A DNA stretch of 64,000 nucleotides, from contig CACSJR010000003.1 of assembly GCA_902706235.1 (NCBI GenBank), positions 124,001 through 188,000 on the forward strand, written 5' to 3'. The position numbers and the translations under genes were made by a program. Positions 18,671-28,855 of the stretch are shown here, piece by piece. A model generated the notes under the pieces. It searched no databases. It was not told the origin of the DNA and saw only the letters and a list, made by a program, of their open reading frames with translations. How positions within the stretch are numbered: position 1 is the first letter of the stretch; every line of letters starts with the position of its first letter. The stretch is from Citrobacter sp. 18056. Its GTDB lineage: Bacteria > Pseudomonadota > Gammaproteobacteria > Enterobacterales > Enterobacteriaceae.

Positions 18671-19861
18671 TTACCAGTACAGCGGCCAAACCTGACGCAG
18701 GCGCGCCATCGCTTCGAGATAGAAATAGTCGCCCCAGCTACAGCACTGATCCACGCCTTTGCCGCTCGCCATGTGATACACCGAATGTTTGAGCAGACCT
18801 TCGCAGGCTTCGTCATCACGGGCGAGATAGTTATCGGTGAGAGATTTCATGATGCGCAGCGCCATTTCTTCGTAATGCGCGCGATGCGGATCCAGCGTCG
18901 GCAGGGCCTTCACCAGTTCCAGCAATCCACAGACAGCGATCGCGGCGGCTGAACTGTCGCGTACGGCATCTGTGCCCAGCAGCGCCAGATCCCAATGACA
19001 GACTGAATCTTCCGGCAACCGGTTGATAAAGTAGTGCGCCAGACTGCGCGTGAGTTCGACCATGCTGCTGTCACCGGTGTGCAGGTAGCTCAGCATAAAG
19101 CCGTAAATTCCCCATGCCTGGCCGCGTGACCAGCAGGAGGTATCGCTATAACCCTGATGGGTGTTACCAAAGCGCGGTTCACCGGTCACCACATCCATGT
19201 AGTAAGTGTGATATGTCGAGGCATCCGGGCGTACGATATACCGCGCGGCTTGTTCAACGTGAGCCGTCGCGGCTTCGGCATAACTTGGGTCGCCGGTTTG
19301 CTCGCTGGCCCAGTACAACAGCGGCAGGTTCATGTTGCAGTCGATAATCATCCGGCCCTGCTGTTCTGGGTCGTTCAGGTCGCCCCAGGCCTGAATGATT
19401 TTGGCTGTCGGGTTAAAGCGCTCCATCAGCGTATCGGCGGCCTGTAATGCGGTGCGTCTGGCAACGACATTGCCAGTCAGACGCCAGGCGCTGACGCAGG
19501 AGAGCGAGTATAAAAAGCCCAGGTCATGGGTCGCGGTCTCAATGCGTTGCTCAATACGCGCGACAAAGGAAGGGATGTAGCGCTCTGCGGCTTCCCGGTA
19601 GTGTGCTTTGCCGGTCATTTCCCACATCAGCCAGAGTTGCCCGGGCCAGAAACTGGTGGTCCACTCCACATTTTTGCTGCGTGGCCAGATTCCGTTTTCA
19701 CAGGCTTCACCGGGGAAGTAGTCGCCAAAGGCCACGATATTATGGTCAAGTTTACGGCTGATGCGTTGCAGGGCCATTTCCAGACTTTGGCGCAGTGCCG
19801 GCCGGTCGATGGCATACAGCTCAATAGGGCACAACGGTTCAGTAACAACGGAATGGGTCAT
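18671..19861 (-). CDS. GH88 family unsaturated glucuronyl hydrolase
   Basis: 396 residues, near the usual length, with no signal peptide, so probably cytoplasmic. It resembles bacterial unsaturated glucuronyl hydrolases, with an (alpha/alpha)6 barrel. Motifs include EWTTSFWPGQLWL, HDLGFLYSLS (Asp-containing), MIIDCNMNLPLLYWASEQTGD, SYSDTSCWSRGQAWGIYGF-like residues (GYSDTSCWSRGQ) and RDSSAAAIAVCGLLEL. This family removes the 4,5-unsaturated uronate from the non-reducing end of disaccharides produced by polysaccharide lyases. Start ATG follows AAGGAGATG. It is the last gene of a three-gene operon with an MFS transporter 9 bases upstream. The exact glycan is unknown; GH105-type activity is an alternative. 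Confidence 0.85.
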   Translation of the reverse strand: MTHSVVTEPLCPIELYAIDRPALRQSLEMALQRISRKLDHNIVAFGDYFPGEACENGIWPRSKNVEWTTSFWPGQLWLMWEMTGKAHYREAAERYIPSFVARIEQRIETATHDLGFLYSLSCVSAWRLTGNVVARRTALQAADTLMERFNPTAKIIQAWGDLNDPEQQGRMIIDCNMNLPLLYWASEQTGDPSYAEAATAHVEQAARYIVRPDASTYHTYYMDVVTGEPRFGNTHQGYSDTSCWSRGQAWGIYGFMLSYLHTGDSSMVELTRSLAHYFINRLPEDSVCHWDLALLGTDAVRDSSAAAIAVCGLLELVKALPTLDPHRAHYEEMALRIMKSLTDNYLARDDEACEGLLKHSVYHMASGKGVDQCCSWGDYFYLEAMARLRQVWPLYW

Positions 19862-19870
19862 AACATCTCC

Positions 19871-21151
19871 TTAATGACTTTTTGCAGGGGCAATGATTAC
19901 CGCGTCCGGCGTCTGTGCGTCCTCGGGATGAGGGTCGCGCTCTGAGCGGCAGCGTGAAAGAGTAAGGGTGGAAATCAGCGTAAAGAGCAGGGCGCAGCAG
20001 CCCATCATCAGGTAGGTCTGCTCGAAACCGATTTTGGCGTATAGATAGCCCGCAGGCGGTGCGACAACGACGGAACCGACATAGATCATCGCCTGATAGC
20101 CGAGCAGGTACATGGTGGCATTGACCTTCTTGTGGAAATGCTCAGCGATATATTTGAACACCGAAATCAGCAGCAGGGCGATCTCCACGCCATATAACGG
20201 TTTGATTATCGAGATAGCCAGCGGATCGGTCGTCAGGCCGGAGGCGATCAGACGTGAACCGACCACCAGGCCGCAGAGTAATAATCCTTTTTTGGCGCCG
20301 TACTTGTTCACCAGCATCGGGACAAACATCATCATCACAAACTCAGTGCCGGACTGGATCATGCTCAGATAGCCGTACCAGGCGTTGCCCTGTTCTTTGG
20401 TGCTAAAAAACGAGACGAAGTAGCGCGGAAACTGCTGCTCGGCGACAAACATCATCCAGGCCACACCGGCGACATACAGGCTGAACATCCAGAATTTGCG
20501 GTTTTTCAGCAGTAAGATGACATCGCCAAAGACGATTTTGTTGTCAGAGATAACGTTATTACTGCGCAGTTGCTCATCGCCGATTTTCAGGCTGATCAAC
20601 ACCAGCAGCATCAACACCGAGGTGCCGCTACTGACGAGGAAATTTGCCAGCGGCGTGAGGTTGAACAGTACGCCAGAAAGCGATGCCGCCAGCGCCCAGC
20701 CAAGTGATCCCCACATACGAATGCGGCCAAATTCGAGGTTATACAAACGGCTGAAGCGGTCTGCATAAGATTCCGATGCCGCCACGCCAGCGTACCAGCC
20801 GAGGCTAAGATACAGCGCGCCGATAATAATCCCAACGAGGGTATGGCTCAGCAGTAACGGTTGATAGACGAAGATAAAAAATGGCGCCATCAGCGCAGAC
20901 ACGGCACAGACAAAATAGAGCAGCCATTTGCTCATGCCGATTTTGTCCATGATGTAGCCGTATACTGGCTTCATGATCACCGCAAACACGCCGTTGATGG
21001 CGAAAACGCTGCCGATGGTGATGCTGTCCAGACCGACTTTCTGGCTTAACCACAGGGCATAAAGCCCAAAACTTGAGGACCAGGTAAAGAAGTAGAGAAA
21101 GATAAAGCTGCTCATCTTAATTTGCGCAGTGCGCGAGGTTGTCGCGGTCAT
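19871..21151 (-). CDS. MFS oligosaccharide:H+ symporter (RhiT/OHS-like)
   Basis: 426 residues with about twelve hydrophobic segments. N-terminal helix pair FLYFFTWSSSFGLYALWLSQ and the loop motif GYIMDKIGMSK suggest the oligosaccharide-H+ symporter branch of the MFS, related to rhamnogalacturonide carrier RhiT. It follows an AGGAGACA ribosome site. Between a GH88 hydrolase and a DUF2264 protein, it most likely imports the uronate-containing oligosaccharide that those enzymes process. Substrate is inferred from context only. Confidence 0.8.
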   Translation of the reverse strand: MTATTSRTAQIKMSSFIFLYFFTWSSSFGLYALWLSQKVGLDSITIGSVFAINGVFAVIMKPVYGYIMDKIGMSKWLLYFVCAVSALMAPFFIFVYQPLLLSHTLVGIIIGALYLSLGWYAGVAASESYADRFSRLYNLEFGRIRMWGSLGWALAASLSGVLFNLTPLANFLVSSGTSVLMLLVLISLKIGDEQLRSNNVISDNKIVFGDVILLLKNRKFWMFSLYVAGVAWMMFVAEQQFPRYFVSFFSTKEQGNAWYGYLSMIQSGTEFVMMMFVPMLVNKYGAKKGLLLCGLVVGSRLIASGLTTDPLAISIIKPLYGVEIALLLISVFKYIAEHFHKKVNATMYLLGYQAMIYVGSVVVAPPAGYLYAKIGFEQTYLMMGCCALLFTLISTLTLSRCRSERDPHPEDAQTPDAVIIAPAKSH

Positions 21152-21167
21152 GATTGTCTCCTCAGTC

Positions 21168-23000
21168 TCACGGCAGTTCGGTCAGGGGAAAATGCGTTTT
21201 CTGCGTGGCCGACGTCAAATGAATAACGCCTTGCACAACACTGACTTCGGGGGCACTGGTGACGCCGAAATCCTGCGGATCTCCGGCCCAGACGGCGCTT
21301 ATCAGCAAATGCGTACCGCGTGATAATTCACCGCGAAGTATCGGCACGGCGGCGCGGTCGGCAAACAGCAGGTTGCTGTTTGGTGGGGTTAATACCACCT
21401 CCCCCTGACGGCGTTTTTTACTCAGACACATAATGGCGCTGGTGTCATGCTCGCCGGTCAGACGGCTGGTTCCGGCTTCCAATTGTTGTTGCGGCAGCGG
21501 GCGGGAATTGATGCTGAAGCCACCTTCGGCGCAGTCCAGTTCGCGGGCAGTTTTCAGCCGGTGAACGCGAACCTGCCAGTCGCCGTGCGCGACCAGCCAG
21601 CTGTCGACGGTGACGTCATTCCACGGCAGCCAGCGGCTGTAGATGTAATTTTCATGCACGCTGACCCGCTGGCATTCGCGGCGTCCGCGCCAGTAGTTGT
21701 CCTTTTCACTGAGCAACAGCATCGAGTCCGGCGAGGCGTGCGCCAGGCCAAAGCGCCCGCGTTCGACGTTAAAGGCATAGCGCGTCGAGTAGGCAAATTT
21801 GCAGTACTTTGCTTCGGTGTTGACGAAATTGTTCCGCTCCAGCTGGCCAGACGTCAGCATCCATAAATGATTCAGTTGGTGGACCAGGATCTGTGCAGCT
21901 TTCGGGATGGCGTGCGGCGTTTGGCGTGGCGGCAGCGGTTCTTCTTTGGTCTGCCAGAAGTCGCTGTTTTCGCCCAACGCCAGTACCAGCACGGTTTTCA
22001 GCGCCCAGTACGGCGAGCCTGGCGCGTTATAGTCTTCGGCCATGATCAGGTTTGGATAGCTGTAGCCGACGCTCAGCACGCCGTCGCGGTCGAACGGCTG
22101 CTGTTGTTGCCACCAACGCAGATGGCGCAACACCAGGCCTTTAAGAATGCCCGGCGAATACACCTCCAGTCCGGTAAAGGCGGCGGCGCTCCAGAATGCG
22201 GCCTGCGCAAAGCGATAGGTCAGGCTGCGACCAAACGGAATCGCTGCACCGTCTTCGTCAAAGAAATGGATAAAGTCATCGGCAAAGACGGTGGCGCGTT
22301 CGCGCAACGTGGCACAGCGCTGCGGATCGACCTCTTTCATCAGCCTGGAATAAATCAGGCCGTAGAAGTGGAACCCCATCGAAATGTAGTAATCGCGCGG
22401 ACGATCCGGGCCGTCGCTGTACCAGCCGTCGCCAAGCCAGTAATGTTCCATCGCCGCAAAATGGCGCTCAATGACTTCGTGGTTGACGGGCATTCCTGCG
22501 TGATGAAAACCGACCTGCACCAGAATGGGAAAGAAGTGCCAGTTATTGTCAGGAATAGTGGCGGTTTCGCTTTGCTTCAGCCATTGCCACAGATGCTGTT
22601 TTTCCTGCTCGTTGAAGTGCGCCAGCAGCGGCTGATGTGCCAGCGCCAGCAGCAGACCGTAGGCGGCCATTTCCACTACCCGCTGATCGCTATGGCCAAT
22701 TTCTCCCCAGTATTCCGGATGCGCCGGATGGGTGCCGTTTTTAATAGCCTGAATGTACAGAGAAAGCTGTTCAGGTTCCTGTCCGCCTGCCAGTAACGGC
22801 GTGACGCCCCATAATAAACGGGAGAACGCTTCCATATTGGCGATGCGCTGGCCGTAATGGGTGGTGAAATTTGCCAGATCCACACCGCTGGCGTTATTTT
22901 TAAAAAAGGGGGTGACCGCATTCAATATTTCATTCACCCATTGGGTGAGGTCACTGCGCTGTTGTAAAGGATTTTCAAAGGTAATGTGTTCAGGTTGCAC
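21168..23000 (-). CDS. DUF2264 domain protein, probable glycosidase
   Basis: 610 residues from a GTG start (22998-23000) after GGAGGG. The N-terminal half, from NPLQQRSDLTQW through MEAFSRLLWGVTPLLAGGQ and PEYWGEIGHSDQRVVEMA, is the DUF2264 signature, with an expected (alpha/alpha)6 fold. A beta-rich C-terminal domain follows from about residue 390. No signal peptide, so it acts in the cytoplasm. I recall a CAZy family with this domain (GH154, beta-glucuronidase), but this is from memory and unchecked. It is the first gene of the operon, divergent from the AraC regulator. Confidence 0.8.
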   Translation of the reverse strand: MQPEHITFENPLQQRSDLTQWVNEILNAVTPFFKNNASGVDLANFTTHYGQRIANMEAFSRLLWGVTPLLAGGQEPEQLSLYIQAIKNGTHPAHPEYWGEIGHSDQRVVEMAAYGLLLALAHQPLLAHFNEQEKQHLWQWLKQSETATIPDNNWHFFPILVQVGFHHAGMPVNHEVIERHFAAMEHYWLGDGWYSDGPDRPRDYYISMGFHFYGLIYSRLMKEVDPQRCATLRERATVFADDFIHFFDEDGAAIPFGRSLTYRFAQAAFWSAAAFTGLEVYSPGILKGLVLRHLRWWQQQQPFDRDGVLSVGYSYPNLIMAEDYNAPGSPYWALKTVLVLALGENSDFWQTKEEPLPPRQTPHAIPKAAQILVHQLNHLWMLTSGQLERNNFVNTEAKYCKFAYSTRYAFNVERGRFGLAHASPDSMLLLSEKDNYWRGRRECQRVSVHENYIYSRWLPWNDVTVDSWLVAHGDWQVRVHRLKTARELDCAEGGFSINSRPLPQQQLEAGTSRLTGEHDTSAIMCLSKKRRQGEVVLTPPNSNLLFADRAAVPILRGELSRGTHLLISAVWAGDPQDFGVTSAPEVSVVQGVIHLTSATQKTHFPLTELP

Positions 23001-23227
23001 GAGGCCCTCCCGTCAGACACGAGAAAATTAAACATTATTGTTATTGGACTTTTACCGCGACCGAATCAGTCGGCGAAACCAAGCCTAGCCGCTTTTCTTT
23101 CAATGGCTGAGTGAGCAGGTTCACAAAAATGAACCGCTATTTTAAATTCGCTGGATTTTCCCCGCTGAGAGGGCAATAAATTGCAAACCGTAGGCTAAAA
23201 ATTTAATTTTGTTGTCATGGTGACGGA
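23001..23227. promoter_or_regulatory. Divergent promoter region of the sugar locus
   Basis: 227 bases between the DUF2264 operon and the AraC-type gene. The strand-symmetric CCGAATCAGTCGGCG lies near 23059. Both promoters and the regulator's binding sites should be here, but no consensus could be assigned by eye. Confidence 0.4.
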
Positions 23228-24085
23228 ATGAGCGATGTACAGTTACTGGAAAGAATAACCTTAGAAAAGCAGGCGATTTCTTTTAACCGGATGTGGGGAT
23301 CCAGCGCGGTCTATTATCACTGGCATCAGTGCGTTGAGTTTCTCTATATTTCACAAGGCTATGGCATTGTGGTGGTGGATAATCAGCACTATACCGCACG
23401 CCCCGGCAGGCTGTTTATCTTCCCACCGTTTCGCCTGCACAAAGTACATGTCGATGATAGCGATAATAACCATTACCACCGTTCCGCCATGCATATCGAG
23501 CAGTCAGCGGTAGAGAGCAATCTGCAACAGTTTCCACGCTTTCAGGCGCAGTTTTCCCGCCTGGCCGCCAGCAACGCGCCAGCTCAGGCCTACGATCTCA
23601 GCGAGCATGCCGAATATATGGAAACCGTTCTGGCGCAGTTTGCGGCACTTGCGTCCAGAGAGCATTATCCGGCAGATGAAGTGGCTTTTTTGGTGATGCA
23701 GATAATGTCGCTCCTGCCCGCGTTACCACAGGCCAGCACACCGCAGCAGCAAACCGCGTCGGCGCAAATCATGCAGTGGCTGGAAGCGCATTACGGCGAG
23801 AAGTTTTCGCTGGAGGATTTGGCGCGGGCTATTGGGCTTTCCCGCAGCTATACGTCACGCATTTTCCGCCAACAGACAGGCGGAAGTATTCACGAGTATT
23901 TGCTCACCCGGCGGCTGAAGCGCAGCTGTGATTTGCTGCGCACCAGTGAAATGAGCGTCGATGCGATTGCGGCGAAAGTTGGCTTTCAGGAGGTGACCTA
24001 CTTCATCACCTGCTTTAAACGGATGATGCATCAGACGCCGTTGCAGTATCGCAAACAGGCGCAGCAGCGCATTAATCTGCTTTGA
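23228..24085 (+). CDS. AraC family transcriptional regulator
   Basis: 285 residues. The N-terminal cupin-like sensor domain includes the [15 protein letters not shown] and [15 protein letters not shown] blocks. The C-terminal AraC DNA-binding domain (about 185-285) has two helix-turn-helix motifs: [23 protein letters not shown] and [24 protein letters not shown]. It is divergent from the DUF2264-MFS-GH88 operon and is therefore probably its activator, with an oligosaccharide or uronate as likely ligand. Its 3' end overlaps that of mnmC by 14 bases. Confidence 0.9.
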   Translation: MSDVQLLERITLEKQAISFNRMWGSSAVYYHWHQCVEFLYISQGYGIVVVDNQHYTARPGRLFIFPPFRLHKVHVDDSDNNHYHRSAMHIEQSAVESNLQQFPRFQAQFSRLAASNAPAQAYDLSEHAEYMETVLAQFAALASREHYPADEVAFLVMQIMSLLPALPQASTPQQQTASAQIMQWLEAHYGEKFSLEDLARAIGLSRSYTSRIFRQQTGGSIHEYLLTRRLKRSCDLLRTSEMSVDAIAAKVGFQEVTYFITCFKRMMHQTPLQYRKQAQQRINLL

Positions 24086-26081
24086 TAACCGCTTTGCCTT
24101 TCAGCAGTTTACGCACCCACAGCCGGTTCGGATTCAGCGCTGCCAGGGTTCTGGCATCCAGTGGTAATGGTTCGTCACTCATCTGTGAAGCCAAAATTTC
24201 TGCCGCCAGCGGGGCAGAGCACAGGCCACGTGAACCCAGGCCGCCGAGCATGAACAGGTTGTTGTGAACAGGCGCTGATTGGGCATTGTCGCGCTTTTCA
24301 GCCAGCGTGGCGTAGGTGTCCAGCGTTTGCGGATAATCTGGCACGTTGCCCATCATCGGTAAATGATCGCGTGTGGCGCAGCGCACGCCACAGCGGGCTT
24401 CACCGTCGCTGACGTCGACTTCCTGTGCCCACGTAGCATCCGGGAAACAGTCGAGCAAACGCTGCCGATTATGCTGTTGATCGTCCTCGCTGTAGGCCAT
24501 TTCCGTTTGCCCGCGATGGTAGCTGGCACCGATGCAATGCTGCTGGTTGTGCGGATTTTGCGGCGTGAGATAGCCGTCGTAACACAGCACCTGACGTAAC
24601 TTCGCCAGCTCCGGCGTGGTCGGAATATGGCTGACCTGACCGCCCACCGCAGATACCGGCAGCTCCGCCGTTTGCGAGAACTGATTAATCTGATGACCGT
24701 TGGCGAGCACCACGCTGGCGTGATGTTGTGTTTCGCTGTTTGCAAAGTGCAGCGCCCAGCCGCTGGCCTGCGCGTCGAGGGTTTCACAACGATGATTCCA
24801 GAGAACGTTCAGTCCATTCTGACAGGCCAGTTCGATAACCGCCGCCGTGAGCTGTGCCGGACACAGCCAGCCGCCGAGCGGGTACTGAATGCCCGCACAG
24901 CCCGTTTCGACACCAAGCGTGCGCTGCACTTCGGCCGCATCCACTTCAACAGCAATTTCTGGTGGCAGCGCCAGCTTCAGCATCTGAGCAATTTTGTGAC
25001 TGCTTTTTTCATCCCAGCCAAGCTGCGTCACGCCGCACCAGTCATGATCAAAAGCAACGGGCAGGGAGTCGTACAGACGGCGCGCAAAGGTAAACGCCGC
25101 CGGGAAGAAGGTTTCCATCGCCGGATCGTGGGCGCTCAGCAGCGGGTAGAGCGCGCCCTGGCGGTTGCCGGAGGCACCCTGTGCCGGAGCGTCATCTTCG
25201 CAATACAGTGTCACCTGCCAGCCGCGGCGCAGCAGCGCCAGAGACAGCAGTGCACTGGCAATACCGCCGCCGATAATCGCCGTTTCTCGGGTTTCACTTC
25301 CGGAGCGGGCAAACCACGGCGCGGTGGCAGTTGCTGGTTGCGAATCATCCCGATACCCGGTCAGCATTTCTCGCTTGCGCCCAAAGCCTTTGCTCTTTTT
25401 CATGCAAAAACCGGCGTCGTTTAAGCCGCGACGCACAAAGCCCGCTGAGGTAAACGTCGCCACCGTGGCGCCGGGACGCGCCAGTTTTGCCATCGCGTTA
25501 AACAGCGTTGGCGTCCACATATCCGGGTTTTTGGCGGGCGCAAAACCGTCAAGGAACCACGCATCGACCTGCTGATTCAGGGAGTCATCCAGCGTGTCGA
25601 CCAGTTCATTAATGTCGCCAAACCACAGATCCAGCGTGACCTTACCTTCATCCAGCACTAAGCGGTGACAGCCAGAAAAGGGCAGGGGCCATTGCGCCTG
25701 TAACTGCGCGGCAAAATCAGCCAGTTCAGGCCAGTGTTGATGAGCAAGTTTCAGGTCGTTCAGACGCAGCGGGAATTTTTCGAAACTGATGAAATGTAAT
25801 CTTTGTAGCGTAGCGTCAGGCTGCGAGCCGCGAAAAATCTTAAATGCCTGCCAGAGAGTGAGGAAATTCAATCCGGTACCAAATCCACTCTCGGCAACCA
25901 CCAGGTGGGAACGATCGTGAGACGTAAAGCGCTCCGTTAGTCGGTTTCCCCCAAGAAAAACGTATCGGGTCTCTTCCAGTCCGTTATCATTAGAAAAGTA
26001 GACGTCATCAAAATCTCGGGAAACAGGTGTACCCTCACTGTTAAATTCGAGGTTGGCAGGTTGTATGGCGTTTTGTTTCAC
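24072..26081 (-). CDS. mnmC: Bifunctional tRNA mnm5s2U34 enzyme MnmC
   Basis: 669 residues from the GTG at 26079-26081 ([14 protein letters not shown]), matching the family; the frame stays open upstream to 26342, which would overlap fabB and its promoter, and is rejected. The N-terminal methyltransferase has [14 protein letters not shown] (about residue 62) and [17 protein letters not shown]. The C-terminal FAD-dependent domain begins near 265 with [19 protein letters not shown]. It converts cmnm5(s2)U34 of tRNA to nm5 and then mnm5. It is divergent from fabB and convergent, with a 14-base overlap, to the accessory AraC gene. Confidence 0.96.
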   Translation of the reverse strand: MKQNAIQPANLEFNSEGTPVSRDFDDVYFSNDNGLEETRYVFLGGNRLTERFTSHDRSHLVVAESGFGTGLNFLTLWQAFKIFRGSQPDATLQRLHFISFEKFPLRLNDLKLAHQHWPELADFAAQLQAQWPLPFSGCHRLVLDEGKVTLDLWFGDINELVDTLDDSLNQQVDAWFLDGFAPAKNPDMWTPTLFNAMAKLARPGATVATFTSAGFVRRGLNDAGFCMKKSKGFGRKREMLTGYRDDSQPATATAPWFARSGSETRETAIIGGGIASALLSLALLRRGWQVTLYCEDDAPAQGASGNRQGALYPLLSAHDPAMETFFPAAFTFARRLYDSLPVAFDHDWCGVTQLGWDEKSSHKIAQMLKLALPPEIAVEVDAAEVQRTLGVETGCAGIQYPLGGWLCPAQLTAAVIELACQNGLNVLWNHRCETLDAQASGWALHFANSETQHHASVVLANGHQINQFSQTAELPVSAVGGQVSHIPTTPELAKLRQVLCYDGYLTPQNPHNQQHCIGASYHRGQTEMAYSEDDQQHNRQRLLDCFPDATWAQEVDVSDGEARCGVRCATRDHLPMMGNVPDYPQTLDTYATLAEKRDNAQSAPVHNNLFMLGGLGSRGLCSAPLAAEILASQMSDEPLPLDARTLAALNPNRLWVRKLLKGKAVIKAD

Positions 26082-26156
26082 GTAAGTTACTCGCAGTGCA
26101 AGGCGTCCGGCGATCTTAGCGATGTGTGCCGGGTGGCGCAAATTTATACTTAATTT

Positions 26157-26172
26157 GTCTGATCGGACTTGT
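26157..26172 (+). promoter_or_regulatory. FadR-type activator site at fabB
   Basis: GTCTGATCGGACTTGT is a degenerate FadR site directly before the FabR palindrome, as I recall from E. coli fabB, where FadR activates. Confidence 0.55.
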
Positions 26173-26174
26173 TC

Positions 26175-26192
26175 AGCGTACAAGTGTACGCT
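26175..26192. promoter_or_regulatory. FabR operator at fabB
   Basis: AGCGTACAAGTGTACGCT is an almost perfect 18-base palindrome and matches the FabR binding sequence known at fabA and fabB. FabR represses unsaturated fatty acid synthesis. Confidence 0.85.
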
Positions 26193-26241
26193 ATTGTGCC
26201 ACTCGAAACTTAAAATAGTATATGACTTACAGAGGTATTGA

Positions 26242-27459
26242 ATGAAACGTGCAGTGATTACTGGCCTGGGCATCGTTTCCAGCATCGGTAACAACCAGCA
26301 GGAAGTCCTGGAATCTCTGCGTGAAGGACGCTCGGGGATCACTTTCTCTCAAGAATTCAAAGATTCTGGTATGCGTAGCCACGTGTGGGGTAACGTCAAA
26401 CTGGACACCACGGGTCTTATCGACCGCAAAGTGGTCCGTTTCATGAACGATGCCTCTATCTATGCTTACCTCTCAATGCAGCAGGCTGTTGAAGATGCTG
26501 GATTGAAAGAAGATGTTTATCAGAACAACCCACGCGTGGGCCTGATTGCAGGTTCCGGTGGTTCTTCTAAATCTCAGGTCTTCGGCGCAGACGCAATGCG
26601 TAGCCCGCGTGGCCTGAAAGCGGTCGGTCCTTACGTTGTGACCAAAGCGATGGCTTCTGCGGTTTCCGCGTGCCTCGCCACCCCATTCAAAATTCACGGT
26701 GTGAACTACTCCATCAGCTCCGCTTGTGCGACTTCCGCACACTGCATCGGCAGTGCGGTTGAGCAAATTCAGCTGGGCAAACAGGACATAGTATTTGCTG
26801 GCGGCGGTGAAGAGCTGTGCTGGGAAATGGCCTGTGAGTTCGATGCGATGGGCGCACTGTCCACCAAATACAATGAAAGCCCTGACAAAGCCTCCCGTAC
26901 CTATGATGCGAGCCGTGACGGTTTCGTTATCGCAGGCGGCGGCGGTATGGTTGTGGTTGAAGAACTGGAACACGCTCTGGCGCGTGGCGCACATATCTAC
27001 GCAGAAGTGGTTGGTTACGGCGCAACCTCTGATGGCGCAGACATGGTTGCTCCGTCTGGCGAAGGCGCAGTACGCTGCATGAAGCTGGCGATGGACGGTG
27101 TTGATTCTCCAATCGACTATCTGAACTCCCACGGTACGTCTACGCCAGTTGGCGACGTGAAAGAACTGGGCGCAATCCGTGAAGTCTTCGGTGACAACAC
27201 GCCAGCGATTTCTGCGACCAAAGCTATGACCGGTCACTCTCTGGGTGCCGCAGGCGTTCAGGAAGCAATCTACTCCCTGCTGATGCTGGAACACGGCTTC
27301 GTTGCCCCAAGCATCAACATCGACGAGATGGACGAAAAGGCTGAAGGCCTGAACATCGTGACTCAGCCGACAGAGCGTCAGCTGAACACCGTGATGTCCA
27401 ACAGCTTTGGCTTCGGTGGCACCAATGCCACTCTGGTTATGCGTAAGCTGAAAGCGTAA
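26242..27459 (+). CDS. fabB: 3-oxoacyl-ACP synthase I FabB
   Basis: 405 residues. Condensing enzyme essential for unsaturated fatty acid synthesis. The active-site cysteine is in [10 protein letters not shown] (about residue 163), with histidines in [11 protein letters not shown] (about 298) and TGHSLGAAG (about 333). The start follows CAGAGGTATTGA. A terminator follows directly. It is controlled by the FadR and FabR sites upstream. Confidence 0.98.
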   Translation: MKRAVITGLGIVSSIGNNQQEVLESLREGRSGITFSQEFKDSGMRSHVWGNVKLDTTGLIDRKVVRFMNDASIYAYLSMQQAVEDAGLKEDVYQNNPRVGLIAGSGGSSKSQVFGADAMRSPRGLKAVGPYVVTKAMASAVSACLATPFKIHGVNYSISSACATSAHCIGSAVEQIQLGKQDIVFAGGGEELCWEMACEFDAMGALSTKYNESPDKASRTYDASRDGFVIAGGGGMVVVEELEHALARGAHIYAEVVGYGATSDGADMVAPSGEGAVRCMKLAMDGVDSPIDYLNSHGTSTPVGDVKELGAIREVFGDNTPAISATKAMTGHSLGAAGVQEAIYSLLMLEHGFVAPSINIDEMDEKAEGLNIVTQPTERQLNTVMSNSFGFGGTNATLVMRKLKA

Positions 27460-27477
27460 TTACTACGCCAGATGAAT

Positions 27478-27503
27478 GAAAGGAGCCGAAAGGCTCCTTT
27501 TTT
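27478..27503 (+). terminator. fabB terminator
   Basis: AAAGGAGCC GAAA GGCTCCTTT hairpin followed by T-run. Confidence 0.9.
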
Positions 27504-27676
27504 ACGCCTGTGATTCAGCATTGACAGTCACTGCGATTCGCAGGCAAACTTCAGCCCTAACATTGTCATCGCGATAATGCGTAAGCGTTTAACGTCATCC
27601 AACGCACCTTAATCCTGATGTTCAGGTAGAGGGGGCGTGGCATTTCCCCGCCTTACTCTGCGTTATGGAGTAATGC

Positions 27677-28855
27677 ATGTCTGCAGTAACAAAATCTGTA
27701 AAATCCTCTTCAGCGAATATTTCGCTGTTTCGCATCGCCTTTGCGGTATTCCTCACCTATATGACCGTGGGCCTGCCTTTACCGGTTATTCCACTGTTTG
27801 TGCATAACGAACTCGGCTACGGCAACATGATGGTCGGTTTTGCCGTCGGTATTCAATTCCTTGCCACCGTGTTAACGCGCGGCTATGCCGGGCGACTGGC
27901 AGATCAGCGCGGGGCTAAACGCTCAGCGTTGCAGGGAATGTTCGCCTGTGGTCTGGCGGGCGGAGCATGGCTGCTGGCGGCCCTGCTACCGATTAGCGCT
28001 GAAGGTAAGTTTGCACTGCTGGTCGTTGGGCGTCTGATCCTCGGTTTTGGTGAAAGCCAACTGCTGACCGGGACGCTGACCTGGGGCATGGGGCTGGTGG
28101 GGCCAACGCGTTCCGGCAAAGTGATGTCATGGAACGGGATGGCGATTTACGGCGCGCTGGCGGCCGGCGCACCGCTGGGCTTACTCATTCACAGCCATTT
28201 CGGCTATGCCGCACTGGCGGGTACCACCATGGTGCTGCCGCTGCTGGCCTGGGCGTTTAACGGCTCGGTGCGGAAAGTCCCTGCTCATGCCGGTGAGCGT
28301 CCGTCGCTGTGGAGCGTGGTCGGTCTTATCTGGAAGCCGGGTATGGGGCTGGCCTTACAGGGCGTGGGCTTTGCGGTGATCGGCACCTTTATTTCGCTCT
28401 ATTTTATGAGTCACGGCTGGGCAATGGCGGGCTTTACGCTGACCGCTTTTGGCGGCGCGTTCGTGCTGATGCGCATTCTGTTTGGCTGGATGCCGGACCG
28501 TTTCGGCGGAGTGAAAGTGGCGACGGTTTCACTGCTGGTGGAAACCGTGGGTCTGCTCCTGCTGTGGCAGGCGCCAAATGCCTGGGTTGCGCTGGCGGGT
28601 GCGGCATTAACCGGGGCCGGTTGTTCGCTTATCTTCCCGGCGCTTGGCGTTGAGGTGGTTAAGCGTGTACCGCAGCAGGTGCGCGGTACGGCGCTTGGCG
28701 GCTATGCTGCTTTCCAGGATATCTCATACGGCGTTACCGGGCCGCTCGCTGGGTTGCTTGCGACCTCGTTTGGTTACTCGTCGGTGTTCCTGGCTGGCGC
28801 GATTTCCGCAGTCGTCGGGATTGTGGTCACCCTGGTGTCTTTTCGTCGGGCTTAG
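27677..28855 (+). CDS. yfcJ: MFS transporter YfcJ
   Basis: 392 residues with about twelve membrane segments and the MFS loop motif [16 protein letters not shown] between helices 2 and 3. It is the YfcJ/YhhS-type drug:H+ antiporter-like family, with no established substrate. Preceded by GGAGTAATGC. Its stop overlaps that of the convergent flk gene by 4 bases. Gene order fabB-yfcJ-flk-pdxB is as in E. coli. Confidence 0.95.
   Translation: MSAVTKSVKSSSANISLFRIAFAVFLTYMTVGLPLPVIPLFVHNELGYGNMMVGFAVGIQFLATVLTRGYAGRLADQRGAKRSALQGMFACGLAGGAWLLAALLPISAEGKFALLVVGRLILGFGESQLLTGTLTWGMGLVGPTRSGKVMSWNGMAIYGALAAGAPLGLLIHSHFGYAALAGTTMVLPLLAWAFNGSVRKVPAHAGERPSLWSVVGLIWKPGMGLALQGVGFAVIGTFISLYFMSHGWAMAGFTLTAFGGAFVLMRILFGWMPDRFGGVKVATVSLLVETVGLLLLWQAPNAWVALAGAALTGAGCSLIFPALGVEVVKRVPQQVRGTALGGYAAFQDISYGVTGPLAGLLATSFGYSSVFLAGAISAVVGIVVTLVSFRRA

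Noticed and set aside
21867-22796. 309-codon plus-strand frame inside the DUF2264 gene
   Set aside because: It is antisense to a well-supported coding region, with antisense-type composition.
24627-25424. 265-codon plus-strand frame opposite mnmC
   Set aside because: It is an antisense shadow; mnmC motifs on the other strand are complete.
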